Source of the DNA: REEB481 sp044360435
Lineage (GTDB): Bacteria > Bacteroidota > Bacteroidia > NS11-12g > UBA955
Direction: 5' to 3'
DNA: 22,496 nt
NCBI GenBank assembly: GCA_044360435.1
Contig: JBIKKI010000023.1
Location: 1-22,496, forward strand
The notes under the pieces are model-generated. The model was not told where the DNA came from, did not search any database, and saw only the letters and a list, made by a program, of their open reading frames with translations. Position 1 is the first letter of the stretch; each line of letters begins with the position of its first letter. Position numbers and translations under genes: made by a program. This document shows, in pieces, positions 14,689-22,496 of the stretch.

Positions 14689-15660
14689 ATGCCAGCATTA
14701 CTAAGCTACCTACTTTCCCTTGCGGCGGTTTACCTGCTGCTCAGCAACATTGTTTCCAGTTTTCTGGAATTATGGAATGCCTATTCGGGTCGCATTCATA
14801 AGCGAAAAATCTTTTTGCGTGAAATGCTTGAAAAAGCACTCACCGACGAAAAGAGCAACCTCGTGGCTGAACTGTATCGGCATCCGCAGATTGCCCAACA
14901 GCTGAGCGGCACAGATTATATGCCCAGCGCCATCGACGGGCAAAACTTTGCCGATGCCCTTTTTTCCATCATCGCCGAGAAAACCGTAGATGTGGGCGCC
15001 ACCGCCTCCGACCGCGTATCGGTTTCCAACGCCGAGCGATTTGTACAGGGGATTGCCCTGGTAAATTCTTACAAGCAGCAACAATTTTTGTACAGTCTGC
15101 TGCCTTCAGGCAGCGACAGTTCAGACCGGGCTGACGCCATCAAAGCCAATATTGTAAAATGGTTTGATGCTTATATGGCGCGCATTTCCGGAGAATATAA
15201 ACGCAGGCAGAAAAAGCCGCTGTTTGTCATTGCCTTGCTGGTGGCGATGGTATTAAACGTCAACGGTTTAACCCTGTTCCAGGATTTATGGCACAACCAA
15301 AACGCCCAGAAAGCACTGGAAGCGAAAATAACGATGCTGGCCGCCCAGGGAAGTATGCCAACATACGAAGGCGAAAACCCCAAAGAACTGATGGATTCAG
15401 TTACCCGTGAACTCAACAGGATGGGCTTGCCCATTGGCATCAACCCGGGGGTGTGGAAGGCCTGCTTCACCCAAAAGGAGCCTTTTCAAAGCGGGGCGGA
15501 ATCAGATCATCCCGGATTCTGGGGCGTAGCGTGGAATTATATACGACTCCTCAGCGGTTATATCCTTGCGGCATTGCTCATGCGCATGGGTGCACCCTTC
15601 TGGTGGGATGTCATCAATAAAATCATCAATCTTCGTTCGGTAGGCACTTCAAAAAAGTAA
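14689..15660 (+). CDS. Uncharacterised three-helix membrane protein
   Basis: 323 residues. TM helices lie at about 5-28, 177-198 and 284-304. Between the first two is a soluble, probably cytosolic, region with the segment YMPSAIDGQNFADALFSII (77-95) and an amphipathic stretch WFDAYMARISGEYKRRQKK (158-176) just before TM2. The C-terminus is marked by MGAPFWWDVINKIINLR (300-316). From memory, the patterns WFD-x-x-M-x-R-x-S-G-x-YKRR and GAPFW[FW]D-hydrophobic-x-N-x-hydrophobic-x-NLR recur in an uncharacterised bacterial membrane family with no known activity. It is the first gene of a three-gene operon; the stop is 3 bp before the next ATG. Nothing in it suggests catalysis, so anchoring or scaffolding the two hydrolases is one possibility. 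Confidence 0.85.
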   Translation: MPALLSYLLSLAAVYLLLSNIVSSFLELWNAYSGRIHKRKIFLREMLEKALTDEKSNLVAELYRHPQIAQQLSGTDYMPSAIDGQNFADALFSIIAEKTVDVGATASDRVSVSNAERFVQGIALVNSYKQQQFLYSLLPSGSDSSDRADAIKANIVKWFDAYMARISGEYKRRQKKPLFVIALLVAMVLNVNGLTLFQDLWHNQNAQKALEAKITMLAAQGSMPTYEGENPKELMDSVTRELNRMGLPIGINPGVWKACFTQKEPFQSGAESDHPGFWGVAWNYIRLLSGYILAALLMRMGAPFWWDVINKIINLRSVGTSKK

Positions 15661-15663
15661 ATC

Positions 15664-16821
15664 ATGCCATACAATTGTCACGTACACCTGTTCAGCATAC
15701 GCAACCTGCCCAACGCGTTTTATGGGTTTCCGGGATTTGCCAGACTGGCGAACAAGCCGGGATTGACGAATATTTCCATCAAGGCACTGGATCGAATTAC
15801 CCGGGTCATCGGCAACGACAACCAACGGCGTATGGTTGCCTTTGCCAAAATCGGGATGTTGCAACGCCAGAGTGAAGTTTTTAAGCACCTGCGCCAAGCC
15901 TACGAATATGATGACAACTGGAAATTCATCGTGCTCACCATGGACATGGACCACATGAATGCCGGAAAAGCACAGGAAAACTTCTACGCCCAAATAGAAG
16001 AAATTTATGCGCTGAAGAAGGAATTCCCGAATCAGATCTTTGGCTTTGTTGGCTTCGACCCCAGAAACGCCGATGGCCTGCGTACCGTGCAACACAGCAT
16101 AGAAAACAAACATTTTTATGGGGTGAAACTGTATCCGCCCCTGGGCTTTTATCCCTTCGACCACAGGATGGAACCGCTTTATGCATACGCTCAGGAACAC
16201 CAAATTCCACTGATGACGCATTGCGACATTGGCGGTATTCATTATCAGTCGGATGAAAAATGGGGCAGCTTCAAAAAGAAAAACCGTATCAGCGATGCCC
16301 ACCGACGTCCCGTTTCTTTTTGCGGCATTCCGGAAGAAATTCAGCAGCGCTTAAACGACGATACCGACTATTCCTGCTTCAGGTACAACTTCTCCAATCC
16401 CGTCAATTATAAACCGGTATTGAAGCAATTTCCTGATTTGAAGATTTGTCTGGCGCATGCCGGCGGCAGCATTTACATGAATCATGACCAGAAAAACATT
16501 GATGAACGTAAATGCAGTGCTTTGGGAAATCAAAATTGGTTTGAAGAGGTAAAGTCGTTGTTGCGCTATAAAAATGTATATACCGATGTAAGCTATACCC
16601 TTTATGAGCATGCGGTATTCGACGACATTGCGGCGCTCATCAGGGAATTCCCCGATAAAGTTTTATTCGGAACAGATTTCTTCATGACGGAGAAAGAAAA
16701 CCCCGAGCAAAAGCTTGTGAAGGACTTCCGGGCAGCCATCAGTGCTGAACAATGGGAACAGATCACCGAACACAACCCTCGCCGTTACCTCTCTTCTTCC
16801 TTCCACCAAAACCTTCCTTAA
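15664..16821 (+). CDS. Amidohydrolase-2 type TIM-barrel metal hydrolase
   Basis: 385 residues, soluble, no signal peptide. Metal-site motifs of the amidohydrolase superfamily (PF04909 type) are in order: NCHVHLF with H6 and H8, YGVKLYPPLGFYPFD with K155, LMTHCDIGG with H186, CLAHAGGS with H265 and LFGTDFF with D338. This pattern suits a one- or two-zinc TIM barrel that hydrolyses C-N or C-C bonds or decarboxylates. The GVKLYPPLGF loop is seen in members that act on unknown substrates. There is an insertion of about 60 residues (about 195-250) rich in charged and aromatic residues after the H186 strand. ATG 15664 is 3 bp after the membrane gene; the stop at 16821 is directly followed by the ATG of the M19-like gene, so the three genes are tightly coupled. 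The substrate is unknown. Confidence 0.85.
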   Translation: MPYNCHVHLFSIRNLPNAFYGFPGFARLANKPGLTNISIKALDRITRVIGNDNQRRMVAFAKIGMLQRQSEVFKHLRQAYEYDDNWKFIVLTMDMDHMNAGKAQENFYAQIEEIYALKKEFPNQIFGFVGFDPRNADGLRTVQHSIENKHFYGVKLYPPLGFYPFDHRMEPLYAYAQEHQIPLMTHCDIGGIHYQSDEKWGSFKKKNRISDAHRRPVSFCGIPEEIQQRLNDDTDYSCFRYNFSNPVNYKPVLKQFPDLKICLAHAGGSIYMNHDQKNIDERKCSALGNQNWFEEVKSLLRYKNVYTDVSYTLYEHAVFDDIAALIREFPDKVLFGTDFFMTEKENPEQKLVKDFRAAISAEQWEQITEHNPRRYLSSSFHQNLP

Positions 16822-18492
16822 ATGAGCAACAAACCTTACGCAGACCTGCACCTGCACGTGCACATGCGCAGCTACAACAATGTTGCCATTGATCGAAATC
16901 GCGACAACCCGAAATATTACCATCCCTGGACCATTTCAGCAGGCAACCTGAAAAAACAGGGAAAAGGGAAACGGGCTTTTTCATACAATCAGAGCAATCT
17001 GGTATTGTGCACGAACTCAAACACACGACTGGTTTTTAATGCGCTTTATCCCATTGAACGTGGTTTTTTCGACGCCGGAAGAACCTTGGGCAATGCGGAT
17101 ATCGCACAGATTGCGGAGTACCTGAGCGCTCATGAAATCCTGAATCCTTTGTTCAACGGATTGGGACTCCTCGCAAAGGATAAAATCAATGACCCCGAAG
17201 TGCGCAAAACCATTCAGGCTTTGATGATGAAAATCCCTAAGGAACGGGCTGACTTCTTCACCTCAGCTACATACGACTATTGGCAGGAATTGCATACCGA
17301 ACGCGATTTCATCATCTATAATTCCAATAAAGAACGGGAGTCTGTGGTATTGGGTGAAAACCGGCTGATACAGCAAATCACAGGTCAGTCGAAAAAAGAG
17401 GAATACCTCCGCAACACCAAAGCCAAAGGTAAATACACCATTTGCAACCAGGGCGCGGAAGTGCGCAACATCATCCAACAAGGAAATGGCATCGCCATGG
17501 TGCTGACCATTGAAGGTGCGCATGTGCTGGGAATTGACAGGATGAATCCTCTGAGTCCAAGCTTCTTCGCAGACATCAAAAATCGCATCACCACCCTGAG
17601 GAACTGGACCCAATCGCGCATCTTCTTCATCACGCTGGGGCATCATTTTGACAACCACATCAGCGGTCATGCAAAAAGCCTTCCGTCGCCCGGCGACATT
17701 TTACTCGACCAAAGCGCGCGTTTGGATGAAGGTTTGACCGATTTAGGGGAACAATGTGTGGCCGATTTCCTCGGGATTGCCAAAAACCAAAACGGCCAGT
17801 ATCAGCCCAATCCGTCGGTGACCGGAAACAACATCCTGATCGACTTAAAACACAGTTCAGCAAGAACCAGGGCGGACATCTATGAACGCATTTACAAGCA
17901 TATTCCGCAAAATCTGCCACCACTGATTTACAGCCACATGGGTTACAGTGGCGTGGATACGCTGCAGGAACTCATCGCGCTGAACAATCCGATGGGCGAT
18001 GGCAGCTTCATCAACCGCTGGAACATCAATATGTGCAATGAAGATTTATTCTGGGTGGTGAAAACGGGTGGTTTGATTGGATTAAGTCTGGATCAACGGA
18101 TTTGTGGCATCGACACGGAAGCAGAAGAACGCAACAACGACAAAGCGACGGATTTGGACAGCACCAGCGCCGATGCCCTGTGGCAAAACCTGCACGGCAT
18201 GCTTGAGGGCATCCTCAAACATCCAAAGTTAAACACGTCGGAAAAGCAGAATCTGTGGAACCTGTTCAGTCTGGGGAGCGATTTTGATGGATACATCGAC
18301 CCATTGAACAAGTACGCTACGGTGCTGGACTATCCCGCGTTGGAACAAGACCTTGCCCGGAACATTCAGCAAGTGATTTTTGATTCAAACCGCAGCCAGG
18401 AATATCTTGTTACTGCCGGCGAAAATGCAGAAAGCCTTGCGCGGAAAATTTGTTTCGACAATGCCTACAATTTCGTTGTGGCGCATTTGTAG
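16822..18492 (+). CDS. M19 (renal dipeptidase)-like metal hydrolase, long form
   Basis: 556 residues, no signal peptide or TM helix. The M19 dipeptidase landmarks are in order: YADLHLHVH (6-14), LTIEGAHVLG with E231, FFITLGHHFDNHISG with H274/H275, GLTDLGEQCV (304-313, the GLT-x-x-G element), DLKHSS (341-346), YSHMGYSG with H372, and SLGSDFDGYIDP (483-494, the SDFDG signature). It is longer than usual M19 enzymes (about 320-400). The extra sequence is mainly between the first His motif and E231 (about 15-215). The N-terminal motif is HLH rather than the usual H-x-D, so the metal site may differ. M19 enzymes cleave dipeptides or related amides, but the substrate here is unknown. It starts directly after the amidohydrolase stop. 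A 40-nt palindrome begins 6 bp after its stop. Confidence 0.8.
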   Translation: MSNKPYADLHLHVHMRSYNNVAIDRNRDNPKYYHPWTISAGNLKKQGKGKRAFSYNQSNLVLCTNSNTRLVFNALYPIERGFFDAGRTLGNADIAQIAEYLSAHEILNPLFNGLGLLAKDKINDPEVRKTIQALMMKIPKERADFFTSATYDYWQELHTERDFIIYNSNKERESVVLGENRLIQQITGQSKKEEYLRNTKAKGKYTICNQGAEVRNIIQQGNGIAMVLTIEGAHVLGIDRMNPLSPSFFADIKNRITTLRNWTQSRIFFITLGHHFDNHISGHAKSLPSPGDILLDQSARLDEGLTDLGEQCVADFLGIAKNQNGQYQPNPSVTGNNILIDLKHSSARTRADIYERIYKHIPQNLPPLIYSHMGYSGVDTLQELIALNNPMGDGSFINRWNINMCNEDLFWVVKTGGLIGLSLDQRICGIDTEAEERNNDKATDLDSTSADALWQNLHGMLEGILKHPKLNTSEKQNLWNLFSLGSDFDGYIDPLNKYATVLDYPALEQDLARNIQQVIFDSNRSQEYLVTAGENAESLARKICFDNAYNFVVAHL

Positions 18493-18497
18493 GGAAT

Positions 18498-18537
18498 ACA
18501 TGCCCTGTACATGGTTTAAACCATGTGCAGGGCATGT
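18498..18537. repeat. Near-perfect 40-nt palindrome centred on GGTTTAAACC
   Basis: Arms 18498-18517 and 18518-18537 are reverse complements except one position, which as RNA would be a G-U pair. The core ATGGTTTAAACCAT resembles the palindrome at 14159-14190; both also open with TGCC and close with GGCA. There is no loop and no T-tract. It fills the 48-bp gap between the convergent M19-like and DUF6268-like genes. Confidence 0.9.
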
Positions 18538-18540
18538 TGC

Positions 18541-19605
18541 TCAAGGACTTACCAAATTCAACGACACCTGCAGGTAAGGCGCCGGACTTAAGGTGTTCTG
18601 CATCAGGAAGGGTTGTTCACCAAAGAAACCCCGGAAAAAATTACCACGGTCGGCATTAAAACTATAGTTGGCCCGCATACCGGCCTGTGCACTGAGCCAG
18701 ATAAACCCATGCAGGCTGCGTTCGTAGGTAAACCGGAAACGCAATTCACTGCGCCGCAACTCGAAATCGTTCACGCCAAAATTCTGAGCACCCTGCATCC
18801 AATAGCTGCCGCCTTCCAGCTCATAACCGAAGAACAAGAGGTTGCGCGGGTTGAAGGTGCGCCGGATGGCAGCACGGGCGGGAAACAGCATTTCCACGCC
18901 ATACTTCCGCGAAGGCCACGTATAATTCAACAATAAAGCCGGGATATAATTTATTTCACCCGCCCTCCAGGTACGCACCGCCCCCAAGGCCCATTGCTTG
19001 CGGTCGTGTACCTTCTTTCCATACAAAACCGCTGCACTGCCTTTGGTTTGATCCAAGGCCGTTCCAATACCGTCCCAGCCGTAGTCGCCATTCACTTCCA
19101 GCTGACCCTGAAACAACATAAAACGCTGTTCATCCAGGGGCTTAAACACGGTGGTATTCAGCGCCGTGCTGCGGATGCCCGTGTTCCAGACCATGTCTGA
19201 TGGCCGGGGGAAAGGCAAAATGCCTCCCTCCTGTTTGCGTGAATAAATCTGTTCCAGATAATAGCCGCCGATGGTCCAGGTTATGGCCGTATTGGAAATT
19301 ACGGGGATGTTTGCGAACAGGCGCAAGCCACGGCTGTTGCCCATGTTCCGCTGTACGGCACTGCCGCCGGCAAATGAATCAAGGTTCATGGCATAAGGCC
19401 CCTGAATGTCATAACCAATACTGATGAGCTTCTGCGGACTTAAATCAAGCACCTTACTGGTGCAGAAACGCTTGGCGCCATCGTCGGCAAAACCCACATT
19501 TTCATACTGGCTGAAATCTTCTTCAACAGCAGTGCTGTCAGTTTGTGCGCGCATCGGCTGCGCCACGCAGCATGCGGCGATGGTGATGAGGTGAAAGAAT
19601 TTCAT
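18541..19605 (-). CDS. DUF6268-like outer-membrane beta-barrel protein
   Basis: 354 residues from ATG 19605; an upstream ATG at 19629 in frame is less likely because MKFFHLITIAACCVAQPMRAQ is a clean signal peptide with cleavage about after residue 20. The mature protein is rich in alternating amphipathic strands with aromatic girdles (ITWTIGGYYLEQIYS, RFMLFQGQLEVNGDYGW, NYIPALLLNYTWPSRKYGVEMLFPA, ELRFRFTYERSLHGFIWLSAQAGMRANYSF). It ends in PYLQVSLNLVSP, typical of the DUF6268 barrels of Bacteroidota. A phenylalanine-terminated BAM signal is not seen. The location is probably the outer membrane; function unknown. It is convergent with the hydrolase operon and divergent from the YfhO gene, so it is transcribed alone. 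Confidence 0.8.
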   Translation of the reverse strand: MKFFHLITIAACCVAQPMRAQTDSTAVEEDFSQYENVGFADDGAKRFCTSKVLDLSPQKLISIGYDIQGPYAMNLDSFAGGSAVQRNMGNSRGLRLFANIPVISNTAITWTIGGYYLEQIYSRKQEGGILPFPRPSDMVWNTGIRSTALNTTVFKPLDEQRFMLFQGQLEVNGDYGWDGIGTALDQTKGSAAVLYGKKVHDRKQWALGAVRTWRAGEINYIPALLLNYTWPSRKYGVEMLFPARAAIRRTFNPRNLLFFGYELEGGSYWMQGAQNFGVNDFELRRSELRFRFTYERSLHGFIWLSAQAGMRANYSFNADRGNFFRGFFGEQPFLMQNTLSPAPYLQVSLNLVSP

Positions 19606-19618
19606 AAGAAAGAAAGTC

Positions 19619-19626
19619 CAAAGATG
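19619..19626 (-). promoter_or_regulatory. Candidate -7 box of the DUF6268-like gene
   Basis: On the minus strand CATCTTTG matches five of six fixed positions of TAnnTTTG, 13 bp before ATG 19605. No TTG at the expected spacing. Confidence 0.35.
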
Positions 19627-19659
19627 CACAAAATGGGATAAATAGGCTGCGTGCCTGTA

Positions 19660-19690
19660 TTGGTTAAACCGAGCAAAACCCGCAAATTTG
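19660..19690 (+). promoter_or_regulatory. Promoter of the YfhO-family gene
   Basis: TTG (19660-19662), a 20-bp spacer and CAAATTTG (19683-19690) match the Bacteroidota promoter with one mismatch in the -7 box. The ATG at 19701 lies 10 bp after the box, so the leader would be almost absent. Confidence 0.5.
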
Positions 19691-19700
19691 GGGCATCGTT

Positions 19701-22214
19701 ATGAAAGACAAACTGCGCGCCATCGGGCTTCCGCTCTTGCTGTGCCTGATTATTTCAGCCTTATACACCCTGCCTACGTTCAACGGGAAAATCCACTCCC
19801 AAAGCGACGTGAACCAGGGTTTGCTGAGTTTAACGGAAGCCAATACCTTCAAGGAACGCGACGGACAACTGCCTTACTGGACCAATGCCATCTTCAGCGG
19901 CATGCCTACCACGCTTATTGGTGGCCGTCCTTCAGACAACCTCATTGCGAAAGCCAACCACCTGTTTCTGAAAGCCCTGTATCCTTACCGCATCATGGCG
20001 GTGAACATGATAGGATTCATGGTGCTGCTGCTCGCACTGGGCATCACACCATGGCTGGCTGTCGGAGGCGCCGTTGCCTATTCGTTCGCCACCTACAGCA
20101 TCAGCAGCATTGAGGCAGCTCATTATACCAAATGTCTGGCGATGGGCGTGATGCCTGCCATCCTTGGCGGCCTCATCATGATTATGAAGCGCAACTACCT
20201 GTGGGGACTTTTTACCACAGCCTTCAGCTTAAGCCTTCAGATATATTACTTCCACTATCAAATCACCTATTACACAGCCATCCTGATTGGCATCTTCGCC
20301 ATCTTCTACGCATATCAGATGCTGCGCGAACGCGCCTGGAAACACCTGATCATTGGCGGTGCATTGGCGCTGCTTGCAGGTGCCTTGGGCGTAGTTTCCA
20401 ACATCAGTAAACTCAAAACCACCTCAGAATATGCTGAACAATCCATGCGTGGCGGCTCCGCTTTAGCCAACAACCAAACCGAAAGCCCGGAAGGCCCGGG
20501 CAGCGAAGTGGGCAACAATGGCCTGAACAGAGATTATGCCTTCGGATGGAGCTACGGACTGGCCGAAACTTTTACCTTTATCATCCCCGGTTTTGAAGGA
20601 AGAAGCAGCACCGAAAACGTGGGTGGACGCTCCTCGGGCTTATATGAAGAACTCACCGCCGGCGGTGCCGATCCCGGTCAAGCCAAAGAATTTGCCGAAC
20701 GTGCCCCAACCTATTTCGGCGACCTGCCTTTTACCAGCGGACCGGTATATCTGGGCGCAGCCATCATGTTCCTGTTTGTGCTTAGCCTGTTTGTGGTGCG
20801 CGATGCCATTCGCTGGCCCATCCTTGCGGCATTGGGCGTTTCTGTCGCGCTGGCCTGGGGGAAAAACTTCGCCATTCTGAACGACTTCCTCTTCGAAACC
20901 CTTCCCTACTACAACAAATTCCGCACACCCATGATGGCGCTGACCATCGCACAGGTGATGGTTCCACTGCTGGCCATTCTTGGCCTGCAAAAGTGGATGA
21001 GCGCCGACCTCAAATCTGCAGACAAACTAAAGAGCCTGAAAATGGCTGGTTTGATTACCGGAGGCTTTGTGCTGCTGTTCGGATTCATAGGCAGCTACCT
21101 GCGTGAATACGCCGCCGCGAGCGACGGGCAGATGCAACCCTTCCTGGCCGATGCACTGCAAAATGCACGTGCTTCGATGGTACGTAAAGATTCCCTGCGC
21201 TCGCTGCTGTTCATCGGCATGAGCTTCGGGCTCTTGTGGTATTGGCTGCAGGGACGCATCAAAGAAACCTTGCTGTATTACGGCATCATTGCGGTAATGC
21301 TGATAGACCTCGGCGGGCTGGCCTGGCATTACCTCGGCTGGAAAGACTATAAATTCAAATACCGTTTGGATCCCATTGTAGAACAAACACAGGCAGATGA
21401 GCAAATTATGGCCGACAAGGATCCGCATTTTCGCGTGTTTGAACTCACGCCCAACCGCGACCCATTCTCCGACAACCGCGGTGCGAAGTTCCATAAACTC
21501 ATCAACGGCTACCATCCGGCAAAACTGAGCGTATATCAGGATTTAATCCTGAACCACCTCGGCAAAAACAATCCGGCAGTGCTGGACATGCTCAACTGCA
21601 AATACTACATCGGCTACGACAATCAAAATCAGCCGGTAGCGCAGCAGCGTCCAAGCGCGCTGGGCAATGGCTGGTTTGTGAACAAACTGCGCTGGGTAGC
21701 CGATCCGCGCAGCGAAATCGACGCGCTGAAATCTTCAAACCTGCTTCAGGACAGCACCGCAGATTCCCTGACTTCAAGCCTGGTGTTCAGGTTCTATCCA
21801 CGCGTGGAGGCCGTGGCTCAGAAAATGAACGGCAACCTGAACAACGAACAGATTTTGGGCAACACCACCGAGTTTCGCCTGGACAGCAGCGCCAGCATCA
21901 AACTGAGCAGCTACCACCCCGATTCGCTGCGCTATAAAACCAACAACAGCGCCGAAGGACTTGCCGTATTTTCCGAATTGTATTATCCGGGCTGGCGTGC
22001 CTACCTGGACGGAAAAGAGGTTCCATACGGAAGGGTAAACTACGCCCTGCGGGCCCTGAAAATTCCAGCCGGCAATCATGAAGTGCTGTTTGTATTTGCC
22101 CCGGAACAGGGACATAACTACGGGCAACTGGAACTGGCAAGCTCGGTATTCATCCTGCTGCTGCTGCCCGCCGCCTTCCTCCTCAACAGAAAAAAAGAAC
22201 AAGAAGCTGCATAA
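19701..22214 (+). CDS. YfhO-family polytopic membrane protein
   Basis: 837 residues. One N-terminal TM helix (about 8-26) precedes a periplasmic loop with a D-x-N motif (QSDVNQG) and YWTNAIFSGMPTT, reminiscent of the acidic first loop of GT-C glycosyltransferases. About eleven further TM helices run to about residue 550. A C-terminal soluble part (about 560-815) ends in YYPGWRAYLDGKEVPYGRVNYALRALKIPAGNHEVLFVF (about 759-797), the most recognisable YfhO feature. A last TM helix (about 812-830) follows, then a KK-rich tail. YfhO proteins in Gram-positives are linked to glycosylation of teichoic acid; in Bacteroidota the role is not established, and lipid-linked sugar transfer at the outer face of the inner membrane is an inference from the fold. 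adk starts 4 bp after the stop, so both are probably co-transcribed. Confidence 0.88.
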   Translation: MKDKLRAIGLPLLLCLIISALYTLPTFNGKIHSQSDVNQGLLSLTEANTFKERDGQLPYWTNAIFSGMPTTLIGGRPSDNLIAKANHLFLKALYPYRIMAVNMIGFMVLLLALGITPWLAVGGAVAYSFATYSISSIEAAHYTKCLAMGVMPAILGGLIMIMKRNYLWGLFTTAFSLSLQIYYFHYQITYYTAILIGIFAIFYAYQMLRERAWKHLIIGGALALLAGALGVVSNISKLKTTSEYAEQSMRGGSALANNQTESPEGPGSEVGNNGLNRDYAFGWSYGLAETFTFIIPGFEGRSSTENVGGRSSGLYEELTAGGADPGQAKEFAERAPTYFGDLPFTSGPVYLGAAIMFLFVLSLFVVRDAIRWPILAALGVSVALAWGKNFAILNDFLFETLPYYNKFRTPMMALTIAQVMVPLLAILGLQKWMSADLKSADKLKSLKMAGLITGGFVLLFGFIGSYLREYAAASDGQMQPFLADALQNARASMVRKDSLRSLLFIGMSFGLLWYWLQGRIKETLLYYGIIAVMLIDLGGLAWHYLGWKDYKFKYRLDPIVEQTQADEQIMADKDPHFRVFELTPNRDPFSDNRGAKFHKLINGYHPAKLSVYQDLILNHLGKNNPAVLDMLNCKYYIGYDNQNQPVAQQRPSALGNGWFVNKLRWVADPRSEIDALKSSNLLQDSTADSLTSSLVFRFYPRVEAVAQKMNGNLNNEQILGNTTEFRLDSSASIKLSSYHPDSLRYKTNNSAEGLAVFSELYYPGWRAYLDGKEVPYGRVNYALRALKIPAGNHEVLFVFAPEQGHNYGQLELASSVFILLLLPAAFLLNRKKEQEAA

Positions 22215-22218
22215 ATCC

Positions 22219-22496
22219 ATGAAGAACAAGCTCAACATCATCCTGTTCGGCCCTCCCGGCGCAGGAAAAGGCACCCAGAGCGAGAAACTGCTGGCACATT
22301 TTCAACTCAAGCACATTTCTACAGGCGACATCCTGCGCGCAGAACGCAAAGCAGGCACCGAACTCGGACAGCAGGCAAATGCTTATATCGAAAAAGGAGC
22401 CCTTGTTCCCGATGCGGTGGTGATTGGCATGGTTGAACAAGTCGTTCGTCAGCATCCGGATGCACGCGGTTTCATCTTTGACGGATTCCCACGCAC
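22219..22496 (+). CDS. adk: Adenylate kinase (3' truncated by the window end)
   Basis: 92 residues are visible from ATG 22219. The P-loop LFGPPGAGKGTQ (9-20), the AMP-binding HISTGDILR (32-40) and GFIFDGFPR (84-92) identify adenylate kinase, which interconverts 2 ADP with ATP + AMP in the cytosol. The frame runs off the window, so the LID domain and C-terminus are missing. It lies 4 bp after the YfhO-family gene, with no promoter between them, so it is likely read from the 19660-19690 promoter or from one inside that gene. Confidence 0.96.
   Translation, partial: MKNKLNIILFGPPGAGKGTQSEKLLAHFQLKHISTGDILRAERKAGTELGQQANAYIEKGALVPDAVVIGMVEQVVRQHPDARGFIFDGFPR

Noticed and set aside
15649..16302. 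A 217-codon minus-strand open frame over the amidohydrolase
   Set aside because: It overlaps the membrane-protein end and the amidohydrolase start fully in antisense, where the sense frame has all metal-site motifs.

Overview
The window looks like chromosomal DNA of a Bacteroidota bacterium. Four things point that way. A large secreted protein ends in a type A type IX secretion (T9SS) sorting domain with the YPNP motif. Several 5' flanks carry the Bacteroidota -7 box TAnnTTTG, some with a TTG about 20 bp upstream. Recognisable Shine-Dalgarno sites are scarce. Family content (DUF6268-type barrel, DUF2147, YfhO, DUF7619-like module) is also typical. The genus cannot be named from sequence alone, and no rRNA, tRNA, CRISPR array or transposase gene was found.

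Left part (1-8.1 kb): a 5'-truncated membrane-anchored protein with a beta-barrel-like C-terminus is followed by a T9SS-exported beta-propeller protein (+). Then come thiamine pyrophosphokinase (-), succinyl-CoA ligase alpha subunit sucD (-), a small YbjN-like protein and a GT2 glycosyltransferase (+, start codon problematic), and citrate synthase gltA (-). sucD and gltA each end at a strong intrinsic terminator and have a good Bacteroidota promoter.

Middle part (8.1-14.2 kb): a SAM methyltransferase (+) converges on a tightly packed minus-strand operon. In transcription order this is panD, flippase-like membrane protein, heptose-1-P adenylyltransferase (rfaE2), second flippase-like membrane protein, membrane GT2 with QxxRW, and a small hypothetical. 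The first five are joined by overlaps of 4-23 bp, which suggests an envelope glycoconjugate or lipid-sugar module with panD as lead gene. Divergent from it are a small lipoprotein and a DUF2147 protein.

Accessory-looking part (14.2-18.5 kb): a broken reading frame and an AT-rich leader precede a compact three-gene operon. It encodes a three-helix membrane protein of an uncharacterised family, an amidohydrolase-2 type TIM-barrel metal hydrolase, and a long M19 (renal dipeptidase)-like metal hydrolase. Two long palindromes, both centred on GGTTTAAACC, bracket this region. It is the best candidate here for an undescribed system. The biochemical classes are clear but the substrate and role are not.

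Right part (18.5-22.5 kb): a DUF6268-like outer-membrane barrel protein (-), a YfhO-family polytopic membrane protein (+), and the 5' part of adenylate kinase (adk), cut by the window end.
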